A DNA stretch of 64,000 nucleotides from Candidatus Contubernalis alkalaceticus (GTDB lineage: Bacteria > Bacillota > Dethiobacteria > SKNC01). Shown piece after piece: positions 1-8,989 of the stretch. Numbering within the stretch: the stretch's first letter is position 1; the number at the start of each line of letters is the position of its first letter. The position numbers and the translations under genes are program-made. The notes under the pieces are model-generated. The model worked only from the letters and a program-made list of their open reading frames with translations. It was not told the DNA's origin and ran no database searches. The stretch lies in the NCBI RefSeq assembly GCF_022558445.1, contig NZ_CP054699.1, forward strand, positions 2,682,001 through 2,746,000. The letters run 5' to 3'.

Positions 1-58
1 CAGAATTTTAGCTCACAAGTTACCTTTAAAAATCTAAACCAAAGGGAGGAATCTTAAA

Positions 59-595
59 ATGGACTTTTTAAAACTAGTAAAAAAACGGTGTACTACACGT
101 GGATTTACAGATAAGAAAATAAACAAAGATGATCTTGAGCGAATCTTATCTGCCGGACGTGTGGCCCCAACTGCATGCAATATGCAGCCACAGCGGATTG
201 TTGTTGTTCAGCGAAAAGATAATATTGTTAAGGTTGAAAAAGCATATCAAACTTTCGGCTCGCAATGTATCCTCATCGTGTGCCAGGACAAGAGAAACGC
301 TTTAGTACGTCCTTTTGACGGGAAATGTTCGGGCGATTTAGATATTGGTATAATCTGTGATCATATGATGCTGGCCGCCAGGGAATTAAATATCGGCAGT
401 GTAATGGTGGGATTGTTTGACCCTAAAATTATAAGAAAAGGATTTAACATCCCTGAATACATTGAGCCGACAATTTTAATTTTCCTAGGTTATCCTGACA
501 AGGGCTTTTTGAGTCCTGACCGCCATACCACTGAAAGAAAACCGCTTGAGAAAACAGTGATGTATGAGAAATATAGCGAACCGGTTCAACCATAA
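59..595 (+). CDS. Nitroreductase-family flavoprotein
   Basis: This 178-residue protein has the layout of small FMN-dependent nitroreductases. It opens with the R-C-T-T-R-G-F segment at residues 10-16 that contacts the FMN phosphate in this family, continues with APTACNMQPQR near residue 36, and has a glycine-rich GSVMVGLFD segment in the C-terminal half. Family members reduce nitro groups, quinones or similar substrates with NAD(P)H; the substrate cannot be told from sequence. GGGAGGA lies just upstream of the ATG. It is the only gene on the plus strand before 2.7 kb and converges with the ABC transporter genes that follow. The length is normal and no defect was seen. Confidence 0.85.
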   Translation: MDFLKLVKKRCTTRGFTDKKINKDDLERILSAGRVAPTACNMQPQRIVVVQRKDNIVKVEKAYQTFGSQCILIVCQDKRNALVRPFDGKCSGDLDIGIICDHMMLAARELNIGSVMVGLFDPKIIRKGFNIPEYIEPTILIFLGYPDKGFLSPDRHTTERKPLEKTVMYEKYSEPVQP

Positions 596-636
596 AGCCA
601 TATAAGCCCTTGTCCCCCTTGACTGCTTGTGTCTGC

Positions 637-1425
637 TTAACTAATCATCCTTTTTTTCATCAGTACCATAGGGGGAGCAGCCAGTGCGAGAGCAAAGGCC
701 AGAATAATGGAAAAATGGGCACACAGCAATGTTGACAGCTCACCCAGAACAAGACTTCTGCTTAACTGTACCGCATGGAACAGAGGAGTAAACCAGCCTA
801 TAATCTGTACCCACAGGGGCATGGTATTTAAAGGAAAAAAGATGCCCGAGAAAAGAAACATAGGAGTAATAATTATAGTAAAAAAATAGGCAAAAGAATC
901 AAAATTGGGGGAGATGCTGGTCCAAATCATCCCCAGTTCCGAGAATACAATACCAGTAAGGAAAAGAACAGGGATAATTAACAGCGCCCAGGGGGATGCA
1001 GTCAATCCCAGTAGGGAAATTACCAGTAAAAAGACTGTACCGTAAAGAACACTTTTAAAAGCTCCAAATAGTATTTCTCCTGCCACCACCTCATCTAGAC
1101 TGAGGGGAGTGGCGATCATGGCATGAAATATTCGGTTCAGCTGCATCCGAGTAAAGCTACCGTAAGTAGATTCAAAGGAAGTGGACCACATGGCTGAGGA
1201 TGCCACCAATCCCGGAGCAATGAACTGTAGATAGGTTAGCCCCTGGATATCTTCAACATATAAGCCCAGCCCAAACCCCAGGGCGGTCAGGTACAAAACT
1301 GGTTCAAGGAAGTTAAACATTAAACTGCTTTTCCAGTTTTTCAAAAAAACCAGAAAGTTTCTTTTAAAGACTTTGATAAAGAGAGGGGTAATTTGCGGCC
1401 GGAAAAATATCATTTTAGGATTCAT
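637..1425 (-). CDS. ABC-2 type transporter permease (NodJ/DrrB-like)
   Basis: The 262-residue hydrophobic protein has about six predicted membrane spans and the organisation of ABC-2 permeases: a soluble N-terminus with FLKNWKSSLMFNFLEP, then spans separated by short loops, and a GIFFPLNTMPLWVQIIGWFTP segment typical of the family. It would be the membrane half of an exporter for a drug, polyketide-like compound or lipid. Its start overlaps the end of the ATPase gene upstream by 11 bases, which indicates translational coupling. The substrate is unknown. Confidence 0.85.
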   Translation of the reverse strand: MNPKMIFFRPQITPLFIKVFKRNFLVFLKNWKSSLMFNFLEPVLYLTALGFGLGLYVEDIQGLTYLQFIAPGLVASSAMWSTSFESTYGSFTRMQLNRIFHAMIATPLSLDEVVAGEILFGAFKSVLYGTVFLLVISLLGLTASPWALLIIPVLFLTGIVFSELGMIWTSISPNFDSFAYFFTIIITPMFLFSGIFFPLNTMPLWVQIIGWFTPLFHAVQLSRSLVLGELSTLLCAHFSIILAFALALAAPPMVLMKKRMIS

Positions 1426-2350
1426 TTTTTAGTTTCCTTCCGGTTAATATTAGAAAAACATCTTCCAGAGTAGCGGGTCTCAGCAGCCGATAACCAGTGG
1501 TAATATTCAAATGGGATATCTTAGATAAAAGTTCCTGTCCTTTGTTTGTAAACAGATAAAGAGTTCCCCTTTCCAGGTGATATCCCCTTACATGTTCCCT
1601 AAATTCACTTACCAGGTAACTGGATTTTTCCTGAAGGTTTTCCGCCAGTTCTATTTCCACCACTTCTTTTCCCACATGCTTTAATATTAACTCCCGGGGA
1701 GCTCCTTTTTCAATAATTACTCCCTGATCCATAATGATTAACCGATCACATAAAACAGAAGCTTCCTCCAGGTAATGGGTGGTCAGGATGATGGTCAAGC
1801 CATCTTTTTTTAGTTTTTGCAGCTGTTCCCAAACCAAGTGCCGAGCATGGGGGTCCAGGCCGGTAGTAGGTTCGTCAAGAACCAGAAGTTGAGGTTGGTT
1901 AATTAAAGATCTGGCAATAGCCAGCCGTCTTCTCATGCCTCCCGAAAGGTTTTCTACGGGAGTATTTATTTTCGAAGATAGATCCATGAATTCTAACAGT
2001 TCCCGGGCTCTACTCTCTGCAATCTTGCGTTTAATATTAAAATAACTGGCATAGACAATCATATTCTCTAGAACGTGCAGCTCCGGGTCCAGGTTGTTTT
2101 CCTGCGCCACAACTCCAGTTATTTTTTTAATTTCTATCGGATTTTTCATAACGTTCATGCCCAAGATCTGAAGAATACCGGAGGTGACCGGAGAAAAGCA
2201 GTACATCATTTTTACCACAGTAGTTTTTCCAGCACCGTTGGGCCCTAGAAGTCCAAAACATTCCCCTTTATGAACTTGAAAATTTATGGAATCTACTGCT
2301 TTATCATTGCCATAATATTTTGTAAGATTTTCTGCTTTTACCACGTTCAT
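1415..2350 (-). CDS. ABC transporter ATP-binding protein (NodI/DrrA-like)
   Basis: The 311-residue protein carries Walker A GPNGAGKTT near residue 37, signature LSGGMRRRL, Walker B LLVLDEPTTGLD and an H-loop in ILTTHYLEEA. The roughly 80-residue C-terminal extension is typical of the DrrA/NodI exporter ATPases. It powers the adjacent ABC-2 permease; the pair forms a two-gene operon transcribed leftward. The substrate cannot be inferred. The gene is intact. Confidence 0.9.
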   Translation of the reverse strand: MNVVKAENLTKYYGNDKAVDSINFQVHKGECFGLLGPNGAGKTTVVKMMYCFSPVTSGILQILGMNVMKNPIEIKKITGVVAQENNLDPELHVLENMIVYASYFNIKRKIAESRARELLEFMDLSSKINTPVENLSGGMRRRLAIARSLINQPQLLVLDEPTTGLDPHARHLVWEQLQKLKKDGLTIILTTHYLEEASVLCDRLIIMDQGVIIEKGAPRELILKHVGKEVVEIELAENLQEKSSYLVSEFREHVRGYHLERGTLYLFTNKGQELLSKISHLNITTGYRLLRPATLEDVFLILTGRKLKNES

Positions 2351-2712
2351 GCTATTCCTACTTTCAAAAAGCTCATATTATTTAAAGGATATAATGCCAG
2401 TCTTCGTACGTATATTGATAGTATAGCATATTCATTGAAATGTATAGCAAATTGAGAATATTATTATTGTATTATTTTACCGGCGTTTTAAACCATAAAC
2501 TTATCGCCATATAAAGCCCACTTTAATTTCTGATTTTCTATTCTTCCTTTATGTAATGCAACTAACTTCCATCCTTCCCAGCCATATCCCCAAAACAATT
2601 GGCATAACTTCCGATATATATCTCCTCTCATTAAAATTGTTAAACACTCTTTACATTTTGAGCAAATCTTGATATACTAATGTTAAGAGCTCTTTACATC
2701 GGAGGGATTACT
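2351..2712. other. Intergenic region between divergent transcription units
   Basis: AT-rich spacer between the leftward ABC operon and the rightward small-membrane-protein operon. It should hold both promoters. On the plus strand the stretch near 2645-2680 contains plausible promoter hexamers (TTTACA, then TATACT) ahead of the GGAGGG ribosome-binding site at 2701. No conserved RNA or further gene was recognised. Confidence 0.5.
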
Positions 2713-2964
2713 ATGAAATGGTTAGAAAAAATTGGCTTTTACAACTTAAACACAGCTGATGAGATGGATATCCATATATCCTATTTGGCCGCAAGAAACC
2801 TGGCAGGTTTAGTTTGGATATTTTTGTTAATTTGGATATGGTATGATTTTATTAAAACTGAAACTATTGGAACTCCTTTCCTTTTAGCTGCCTTGTCAAA
2901 ATTAGTATATTTTGGTTCTATAATATACTATAGAAAAAAATTTGTAGGTAATAGTGAGCAGTAA
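2713..2964 (+). CDS. Small two-span membrane protein (paralogue A)
   Basis: An 83-residue protein of unknown function. The ATG at 2713 is preferred because GGAGGG sits eight bases or so upstream; an in-frame ATG further up lacks a site. The sequence starts with a short soluble segment containing A-D-E-M-D, followed by two hydrophobic helices separated by a short loop, and ends with a basic tail (YYRKKF). The next gene encodes a clear paralogue with the same A-D-E-M-D motif, helix spacing and tail, so this is a local duplication. The XRE regulator two genes on probably controls or partners with the pair. No catalytic residues are visible. Confidence 0.7.
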   Translation: MKWLEKIGFYNLNTADEMDIHISYLAARNLAGLVWIFLLIWIWYDFIKTETIGTPFLLAALSKLVYFGSIIYYRKKFVGNSEQ

Positions 2965-3016
2965 ATTAAAAACACTTTTGTAGGCTTTTTTAAAAAAGGA
3001 ACGTTGGAGGGATTTG

Positions 3017-3262
3017 ATGAAGAAGTTTTTGAAAAAGCTTGGCTTTAACAGAGCTGATGAAATGGATATGTATATAGCAAATTTATCTATGAGAAATCAA
3101 TTGTTGTTAGTATATATCTTTTTGTTTATTTGGATATTATATGATTTTTTTACATCTAAAATTTTTGGGCTCCCTTTTTTCCTGCTAATATTAACAGGAA
3201 TAGTAAACAGCTTATCACTTTTATACTATAGAAAGAAGTTAGTGGGAAAAGATGCAAAATAA
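3017..3262 (+). CDS. Small two-span membrane protein (paralogue B)
   Basis: An 81-residue paralogue of the preceding gene: basic N-terminus, A-D-E-M-D-M motif, two hydrophobic helices and a YYRKKLVGK tail. The ATG at 3017 has GGAGGG six to seven bases upstream. Its 3' end overlaps the start of the XRE regulator by 11 bases, so the two are very likely translated together. Small membrane proteins next to XRE regulators are common in Firmicutes and often have no assigned role; none is assigned here. Confidence 0.7.
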   Translation: MKKFLKKLGFNRADEMDMYIANLSMRNQLLLVYIFLFIWILYDFFTSKIFGLPFFLLILTGIVNSLSLLYYRKKLVGKDAK

Positions 3263-3485
3263 AGTACATAACAGGGTACGATTTTACAGAAAACAGCTTA
3301 ATTTAACCCAGGAACAATTTGCCGGGAAGTTAAAGGTATCAAGACAAACAATTATAGCTATAGAAAATGAAAAGTATAATCCTACCTTAGCCCTGGCACT
3401 AAATATTTCAAAGTTATTAAATAAACCCCTGGAAACAATATTTTCTTTAGATGAAGATTTTAGCCCTCCCGCCCCTCCCAAGTAA
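3252..3485 (+). CDS. XRE/Cro-type transcriptional regulator
   Basis: A 77-residue protein that is essentially one helix-turn-helix domain (RKQLNLTQEQFAGKLKVSRQ then NPTLALALNISKLLNKPLETIF), matching the short YgzD/HTH_3 class. The tail is short and proline-rich (SPPAPPK) with no ligand domain. It lies at the end of a three-gene operon with the two small membrane proteins and probably regulates that operon. Confidence 0.85.
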   Translation: MQNKVHNRVRFYRKQLNLTQEQFAGKLKVSRQTIIAIENEKYNPTLALALNISKLLNKPLETIFSLDEDFSPPAPPK

Positions 3486-3511
3486 CCATTTTGTTTTGTC
3501 ATGTGGGCAGG

Positions 3512-3603
3512 TTAGGGGTCAAGCTTGAAATATTCCGTTATTAATGTCGAGACTTTTCATTCGCTTACTTCAACAAGGGAATATTTCAAGCTTGCCCCCC
3601 TAA
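3512..3603. repeat. Palindromic intergenic element with about 25-bp arms
   Basis: The arms at 3512-3536 and 3578-3603 are inverted copies of one another except for one extra G and one changed base in the G run, and enclose about 41 bases. The arm core is GGGGTCAAGCTTGAAATATT (one arm) with matching bases in the other. It lies between the end of the XRE gene and the end of the leftward methyltransferase gene, so it could terminate both transcripts, but the long arms without a T run look more like a mobile REP/MITE-type palindrome. Confidence 0.6.
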
Positions 3604-3624
3604 TGTATTGTAATGAATTTTTTT

Positions 3625-4509
3625 TTACAGTCTGATCAATATTTTCCCCAAACGGCTGACCATCTGATGAGACAGCTTTCCGTTTTGCACCCGGCCCTCC
3701 AAAAACTTTCGGACTGAATCTTCCGGGTAAGGTTCCTCTTTACCAAACATCTGCAGTTCATTTATAAAGAAGGGCACTGCCTCTTCAACAGTTGTTTCTA
3801 TTTCCCTTTTTTCTTCCCAGACACTGAACTCCAGCTGGTAACCCCTGGAATAGAGAAGGTTTAAAATGAACATAACATGAGCAGGCCATTTAGGGATTTC
3901 CTCACCATATACCGCCTGCCACAGATCTTCCATAATGCTGCTCTGCCTTTTGCCGGCAAACTGACTGATAAAACAGTATTTTTTTGAACACTGCAGTGCT
4001 TTATGTATGGTTTCCCAATTGTTAATCCCTGGGGTCATGGAGGCAAAAACCAGGTCAAACTGCCCCTTCAGTCCATTAGCCTCCAAATCTATCTCCTCCC
4101 AGGTATCCTGGATAACTTCAATGTTTGTAATTTTGCCTTCTTGTATTTTTTCTTTTAAAAAAGCTGCCATATTTTCTGCCGGTTCCAGGGCCACTACCTG
4201 TTCAACTTTTTGGGCAAAGGCCAGAGAAAAAGGGCCGGGACCGGCACCAATGTCCAGGACTTTAGCACCTTCAAGCTTTACCCCCTGGACTTCCAACCAT
4301 TGAATAACCTTATTTATTCTACCTTTCCCTTTCTCACTCATCACATTTTCCGTAAAATTTTCTGCCCTCTTATTCCAGTGTTTTACAATATCCTGCATTG
4401 TTTTATTCTTTTTTTTAAAGATTGAATTTTCCTTAGCCTGAAACCAGGCATCCTCCCAAAACTCCGAGCTTTTCAAACGTTCTGGATCCAGCTTCTGTAC
4501 TATAGTCAT
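3625..4509 (-). CDS. Class I SAM-dependent methyltransferase (metal-transporter-associated family)
   Basis: The 294-residue protein has SAM-binding motif I VLDIGAGPGPFSLAF near residue 86, an acidic motif II in VVALEPAENM and a motif IV-like FDLVFASMTPGINNW. It is a full-length paralogue of the methyltransferase at 26552-27439, sharing the W-N-K-R-A N-terminal segment, DTWEE, GKRQ and VWEEKR. That paralogue is the first gene of a cobalamin-riboswitch operon with a Nik/Opp-type importer, so this one may act in the same process although its own transporter genes are not adjacent. GGAGGTTAAATA precedes the ATG. The substrate is unknown. The family fold could also serve aminobutyrate transfer, as in nicotianamine-like synthases. 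Confidence 0.75.
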   Translation of the reverse strand: MTIVQKLDPERLKSSEFWEDAWFQAKENSIFKKKNKTMQDIVKHWNKRAENFTENVMSEKGKGRINKVIQWLEVQGVKLEGAKVLDIGAGPGPFSLAFAQKVEQVVALEPAENMAAFLKEKIQEGKITNIEVIQDTWEEIDLEANGLKGQFDLVFASMTPGINNWETIHKALQCSKKYCFISQFAGKRQSSIMEDLWQAVYGEEIPKWPAHVMFILNLLYSRGYQLEFSVWEEKREIETTVEEAVPFFINELQMFGKEEPYPEDSVRKFLEGRVQNGKLSHQMVSRLGKILIRL

Positions 4510-4709
4510 TATTTAACCTCCCTATCTAGAATTTACATAAATGCATGCGTAGTAATACTTATTAAATAATTGTAACACGCCGTCTTATTTACTTCTACAT
4601 TTTCTTGCTACTTCCTGCATAATTTTATAAAATATCGTAAACATTTTCTAAAATATAAAAGGCTAATTATTCAAGTAATGGTATTAAAAACGTTTTCCAA
4701 TCATACTTC

Positions 4710-4785
4710 CTTATAGGCTTATAGGCTTATAGGCTTATAGGCTTATAGGCTTATAGGCTTATAGGCTTATAGGCTTATAGGCTTA
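4710..4785. repeat. 8-bp tandem repeat, about 9.5 copies
   Basis: The unit CTTATAGG is repeated nine times without change from 4710 to 4781, then CTTA. It lies immediately after the stop of vanT (4791) and upstream of the methyltransferase gene on the same strand. Such arrays change length by slippage. It could mark the edge of the van cluster. Confidence 0.95.
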
Positions 4786-4790
4786 TTTTT

Positions 4791-6943
4791 TTAAGTTACG
4801 CAAATACTTTTTACCCGATTATGGTTCATCCGGCTCAGCAGCTCATTGGTAATAGTTCCCGTCTGCCATGCCACCTCTTCCGCCCTGATTTGCTGATCTC
4901 CGTCTTCCCCTATAATGGTTACAATATCGTTTGACCGCACACCCTTAATGTTGGAAATATCCACCATCATCTGATCCATACAGATGAAACCAATTATTTT
5001 AGCCCTATGGCCTTTTATCAAGACATACCCATCCATGGAAGATAGATTTCGCGACAGCCCATCAGCATACCCTATGGAAACAACAGCAATCAGCATATCC
5101 CCAGGGGCTGTAAATTTACGCCCGTATCCAATGGTTTCACCTTCAGCCACCTTTTTTGTAAGAACAATCCTAGCTTTAAGTGAAAATACAGGCCGGAGAT
5201 TTATTTGCACTTTAGTCCAATCATCTCGATTACTGAGTACTCCATATAAAGCAATTCCAAGACGTGCATAATCACACTGAAGCTCCTGATAGTTCAACAC
5301 GCCGTAACTGCTTTGTATGTGCAGCTTTCCCGTATTTATATTTATTTTTTTAAGTTCAGATATGGCATTATAAAAATACTCAATTTGGTTTTTAGTAAAT
5401 ACCACATCCTCTTCATCCATACTATCAGAAGCACAAAGATGAGTATAAGTTCCACAGACAATCAGATTTTTATATGATACATCTGTGCAATTTGATGTAA
5501 CCTGTGGCAATTTTCTCCTAAACGGTTCATCCCTGTATCAATTTTTATATGTACCTTAATTTTCTTTCCATAACTGTTTAGTAAGCCTGCATATTCACAA
5601 TCTACCACTGTCTGAATCAGACGATATCTCGTAAGCAGATGAAGGTCTTGAAAACCGGTACAGCCCATTATAAGGATATCACCACCAATTCCATGCTGCC
5701 GCAGGGAAATTCCCTCTGTAACAGTTGAAACAGCAAAAGCACGTATGCCCTGTTGGTATAATGCCTTGGAAACGGCAATATCACCGTGACCATAGGCATT
5801 TGCTTTTACGACCGCCATGATTGAACATGATTCCGGCAGTATCCCTTGAAAACTTTTTACATTGCTAATCAAGTTGGACAAATTAATTTCTTGCCATGCT
5901 CTTCCTCTGGAGTACGGTTTCTCTTTCCTCCACCCTGATATTCTCTGCAGAATAATACAGAGGGCAAAAGATGCTGCTGTGACAGCCACAAAATGAGTAA
6001 AACTGTTCTCAATTAACACAGGGGTCCATCCTGTCATCTTAGCAAACCCCCGCACCAGGACAATACAAAGAGGATGTAAGATATAAACAAGCATACTGAG
6101 GGTTCGAAGATTTTTTCGGCTTTCCCCTGGAACTGACAGTATCAATTGAAAGAGGAAATACATGCAGGGAAGCAGCATAACATACATACTGTCATGACGC
6201 TGTAAATCATAGTGATTTAATATCATTGCTTCAACAATCATTAAGGATAAGGAAAAAATTAATCCCATGATACTTTTTCTTACTCCAATTGTTTTCTTCC
6301 CACAGGCGATCCAACCTCCCATTACCAGGAACACAGGAGCAAAAAACAATCCGTTTCTTGTATAATCAAACAGAACAAACATATTATCGTAAAATATTTT
6401 AATAAAGGGTATCTGCACTGTAATTCCAAAGTAACTGTCCCCCAAAAGTCCCAATAAATATAGAATTAATACCATTACCCCCAGCGCTTTTTCCGGTAAT
6501 TTCTTGGCAAACAGATATACTATAAGAACTCCTGAAGTAACTGCAGGAAAATACCATAAATGATAAAGGGTGCCGTCAAACACCAGGGCTTTAAAAAGAG
6601 AAAAAACAGTTGTCCTTAATCCAAAGAACCCGGAATAAATGTTTAAAGGAAGATATATGATAATGGAGAACCCATATAAAATAACTATCTTTTTCAGAAA
6701 TCTTAAAAGAGCCGCATTATCTGTAGTTTCTTTAGTGCTTAGTGTGACCAGCCCCGGAAGCAAAAAAAATCCTGTGGCCATAAAGAAAAAAGGGACAGCG
6801 GTGCGAGCCAAAACGCGGGTCAATATAAAGTCTGCAGTTTCATTAATAGATACCAGGGGTGAAGTATGTATGGCTATGACTAATATCACGGCGATTATTC
6901 TAAAATTATCAATCCAGTTATATCCTTGTTTAGTTTCATTCAT
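4791..6943 (-). pseudogene. vanT: VanT-type membrane serine racemase, frameshifted
   Basis: Two overlapping frames together give a complete VanT. The first (6943 down to 5462) encodes an acyltransferase-3-like membrane domain of about 330 residues with roughly ten spans, then the start of an alanine-racemase fold with the PLP lysine segment VVKANAYGHG. The second (through 4791) carries the rest of the racemase (GYADGLSRNL, CMDQMMVDIS). The protein homology shifts frame at a run of five T (5467-5471, A on the coding strand); one more base would restore YHIKNLIVCG. VanT supplies D-serine for D-Ala-D-Ser precursor synthesis. The gene is either inactivated by a one-base homopolymer deletion or carries a sequencing error. 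It is last in the van operon. Confidence 0.85.
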
Positions 6944-6944
6944 T

Positions 6945-7712
6945 TTAGTACCACACCGTTACAATAAGCCCATCTGCATTATTGCCTGAGAGCTGACAGG
7001 GCTTATGAAGTGAAATTTCTATACTCTTGTCCGATGCCTCTAATATCGGATAATAATAAATTTCAAATTGATGCTTACCATTGGGAATTATAAAATGTTT
7101 CCCGTTAAAGAGAAAGTTTTTTAAAAAATCATGATACTCCTCAAGGCAAAAATTATAATCCCTCATAACAACAGAGTGTGGATAACCTACATATCGAAAA
7201 TGCCACGGCTCATGAGCTATGCCTGTGATTTGTTCCTTACCCTTTTGATAACGCTCTATGAAACCAAAATCCGGCGCCAGCTTTCGAAAGGTTTTACATG
7301 CCCCCTCATCAGGAAAATCCGGGCAAATAAAATCAACACTTTCTTTGTTCTTAGCCACATCAATGGCCAGTCCCGTCTGATGTTCACTTTCATTGGGAGG
7401 GGCGACAAATTTTGAAGTAAAGGCAGCGCCATTTTCCCTCATGGATTCACTGTATATCTGCTGCTGCTCAACTTTGGAACGGTATCCGCTTACGGGAATA
7501 ATTTCTGCTGCTCCGCCGCAGGCACTAAGAAGCCTTTGGAACATTAAGGCGCATCTCTTTTCTAAAAGAACAATGCTATCATTAATAGAGGGGACAAGGT
7601 TCTTTCGTAATATGCCGTTATCTGTACTGACAGGCCACTTTCTATTTACGAGAATGAGGTCCCCCTGGTAAATATAGAAATTTGACAAAGTATTCATATG
7701 TATTATGTTCAT
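6945..7712 (-). CDS. vanXY: VanXY-type D,D-dipeptidase/D,D-carboxypeptidase
   Basis: A protein of about 255 residues of the zinc D-Ala-D-Ala peptidase family. SEHQTGLAIDV provides the S-x-H-x4-A-x-D zinc/substrate motif and AHEPWHFRYVG provides the catalytic Glu and second zinc His. In VanC/E/G-type resistance this enzyme removes normal D-Ala-ending precursors so that D-Ala-D-Ser precursors dominate. The ATG at 7712 has AAGGAG upstream; an alternative GTG lies four codons earlier. The start overlaps or abuts the ligase stop and the end abuts vanT, so the three are one operon. No signal peptide was seen, consistent with cytoplasmic VanXY. Confidence 0.88.
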   Translation of the reverse strand: MNIIHMNTLSNFYIYQGDLILVNRKWPVSTDNGILRKNLVPSINDSIVLLEKRCALMFQRLLSACGGAAEIIPVSGYRSKVEQQQIYSESMRENGAAFTSKFVAPPNESEHQTGLAIDVAKNKESVDFICPDFPDEGACKTFRKLAPDFGFIERYQKGKEQITGIAHEPWHFRYVGYPHSVVMRDYNFCLEEYHDFLKNFLFNGKHFIIPNGKHQFEIYYYPILEASDKSIEISLHKPCQLSGNNADGLIVTVWY

Positions 7713-7713
7713 T

Positions 7714-8769
7714 TTAATCCCCACTCCTTAGAGCAAAATTTATGAGGTTATCAATAATTTCTCCATAGGATAATCCTACCGCGCAAAGCATGGTGGGGTA
7801 CCTGCTTTTAGTCGTAAAGCCGGGAATAGTATTTATTTCGTTAAATACAACCTCCTTCTGCCCTGTTAAAAACATATCCACCCTGGCAAAACCCCTGCAG
7901 CACAAAGCTTTATATATAATTAATGCGGTATCCTTGATTTTTTCAGTTGTCCGCTCATCTATCCTTGCCGGCAGATGTATTTTGGCAGTTTCCAGGGTAT
8001 ATTTCTCCCTGTAATCAAAAAAACCTCCGCACAATTCAATTTCATCTACTTCCCCTGTGAGCAATTTGTCACTACCTAAAACAGCACATCCCACTTCAAA
8101 CCCGTCAATGTTCTCTTCAATAAGGACCCTACGATCATGTTCAAAAGCTTTTTCCATGCCAGCAAGTAGTTCCGCTTCACAATTAGCTTTGGTAATTCCC
8201 ATGGATGAACCGGCGTTGGCGGGTTTCACATATACTGGGAAGCCCTGCTGTAATGCAAAATCAAGGGCAGGCTGGTTGTCCCGGGGTTTTGTTATGCAGA
8301 TACTGTTGGGCGTTTTTATCCCTTCAAGCCCAACAATCTTATGTGCAATATCTTTGTCCATGCACATGGAGGAGGAAAGAGTATCACAACCAACAAAAGG
8401 AATACCTGCCACCTCTAACAGCCCCTGCAGAGTTCCATCTTCGCCATTTTTCCCATGCAAAACAGGAAAGGCCACGTCAATTCTTGTCCTACAAAAACCC
8501 TCACTGCCAAACTCAATCATTCCATGCACATCTCTGCTGGGAGAAATAATTGCTTCTACGCAAACACCCTCTAAGAACCATGTATCATTTTCAATCTTTT
8601 GGGTATCGCCATAATACCGAAACCATTTTCCCTCTCTGGTAATTCCAATTAAAATAATCTCGTATTTGTCCCTACAGCAATTGTCTATTACTGCCGCAGC
8701 AGACTTTAAAGAAACCTCATATTCTGTAGAGCAGCCTCCAAATAATACGGCAACTTTTTTCTTTTTCAT
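7714..8769 (-). CDS. D-alanine-D-serine ligase (VanC/E/G type)
   Basis: The 351-residue ATP-grasp ligase has the N-terminal VAVLFGGCSTEYEVS loop, HGKNGEDGTLQGLLE, the central ATP-grasp core (VKPANAGSSMGI) and FNEINTIPGF at the C-terminus. The omega-loop segment DYREKYTLETAKI resembles D-Ala-D-Ser ligases, not the KAKY type of housekeeping Ddl or the lactate ligases VanA/B. Together with VanXY and VanT this makes a D-Ala-D-Ser resistance operon. GGAGG lies about ten bases before the ATG, and a promoter/operator module shared with vanR lies immediately upstream. Full length and intact; the subtype cannot be settled by eye. Confidence 0.88.
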   Translation of the reverse strand: MKKKKVAVLFGGCSTEYEVSLKSAAAVIDNCCRDKYEIILIGITREGKWFRYYGDTQKIENDTWFLEGVCVEAIISPSRDVHGMIEFGSEGFCRTRIDVAFPVLHGKNGEDGTLQGLLEVAGIPFVGCDTLSSSMCMDKDIAHKIVGLEGIKTPNSICITKPRDNQPALDFALQQGFPVYVKPANAGSSMGITKANCEAELLAGMEKAFEHDRRVLIEENIDGFEVGCAVLGSDKLLTGEVDEIELCGGFFDYREKYTLETAKIHLPARIDERTTEKIKDTALIIYKALCCRGFARVDMFLTGQKEVVFNEINTIPGFTTKSRYPTMLCAVGLSYGEIIDNLINFALRSGD

Positions 8770-8795
8770 AGTTAAATGCCACCTCCAGATCTTTA

Positions 8796-8860
8796 GATAA
8801 TGACATTTTAACCAATGAATCTTAACTTCAGATATAGTAAAATCCTAAGATTATCTTAAG
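8796..8860 (-). promoter_or_regulatory. VanR-type promoter/operator module of the ligase operon
   Basis: A 65-base block upstream of the ligase gene aligns without gaps to 11339-11403 upstream of vanR, with 53 identical positions counted by eye. The best conserved core is AATCCTAAGATTNTCTTAA. Similarity continues weakly towards the gene (AAATGCCAC at 8774). OmpR-type regulators such as VanR bind repeated half-sites; the T-CTTA-type repeats in the core fit this. The site is inferred from the duplication, not from a known consensus. Confidence 0.7.
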
Positions 8861-8878
8861 GTGATTATTCCACCATGC

Positions 8879-8903
8879 AAAAAAACCCCTTATAGCTCAG
8901 GGG
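8879..8903 (-). terminator. Intrinsic terminator after vanS
   Basis: On the minus strand CCCCT (8890-8886 as plus-strand AGGGG/CCCCT pair with 8899-8903) forms a short G/C stem with an eight-base loop and is followed by seven T. It lies between the vanS stop and the ligase promoter and separates the regulatory from the resistance transcript. Confidence 0.75.
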
Positions 8904-8989
8904 CTGATGATAAGGTCTTATCCTGTTAATTCAGAGAGTGAATTAAAAATGGCTCTCCACTAAAAAATACTTACCAAGAACACACAAAC

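Noticed and set aside
707-889. Antisense frames over the ABC, van, MMPL and cobN genes
   Set aside because: They have no ribosome-binding sites or recognisable domains and are explained by the coding strand opposite.
4710-4785. CRISPR-like or iteron array
   Set aside because: The 8-bp units are contiguous with no spacers, and there is no cas or replication gene nearby.
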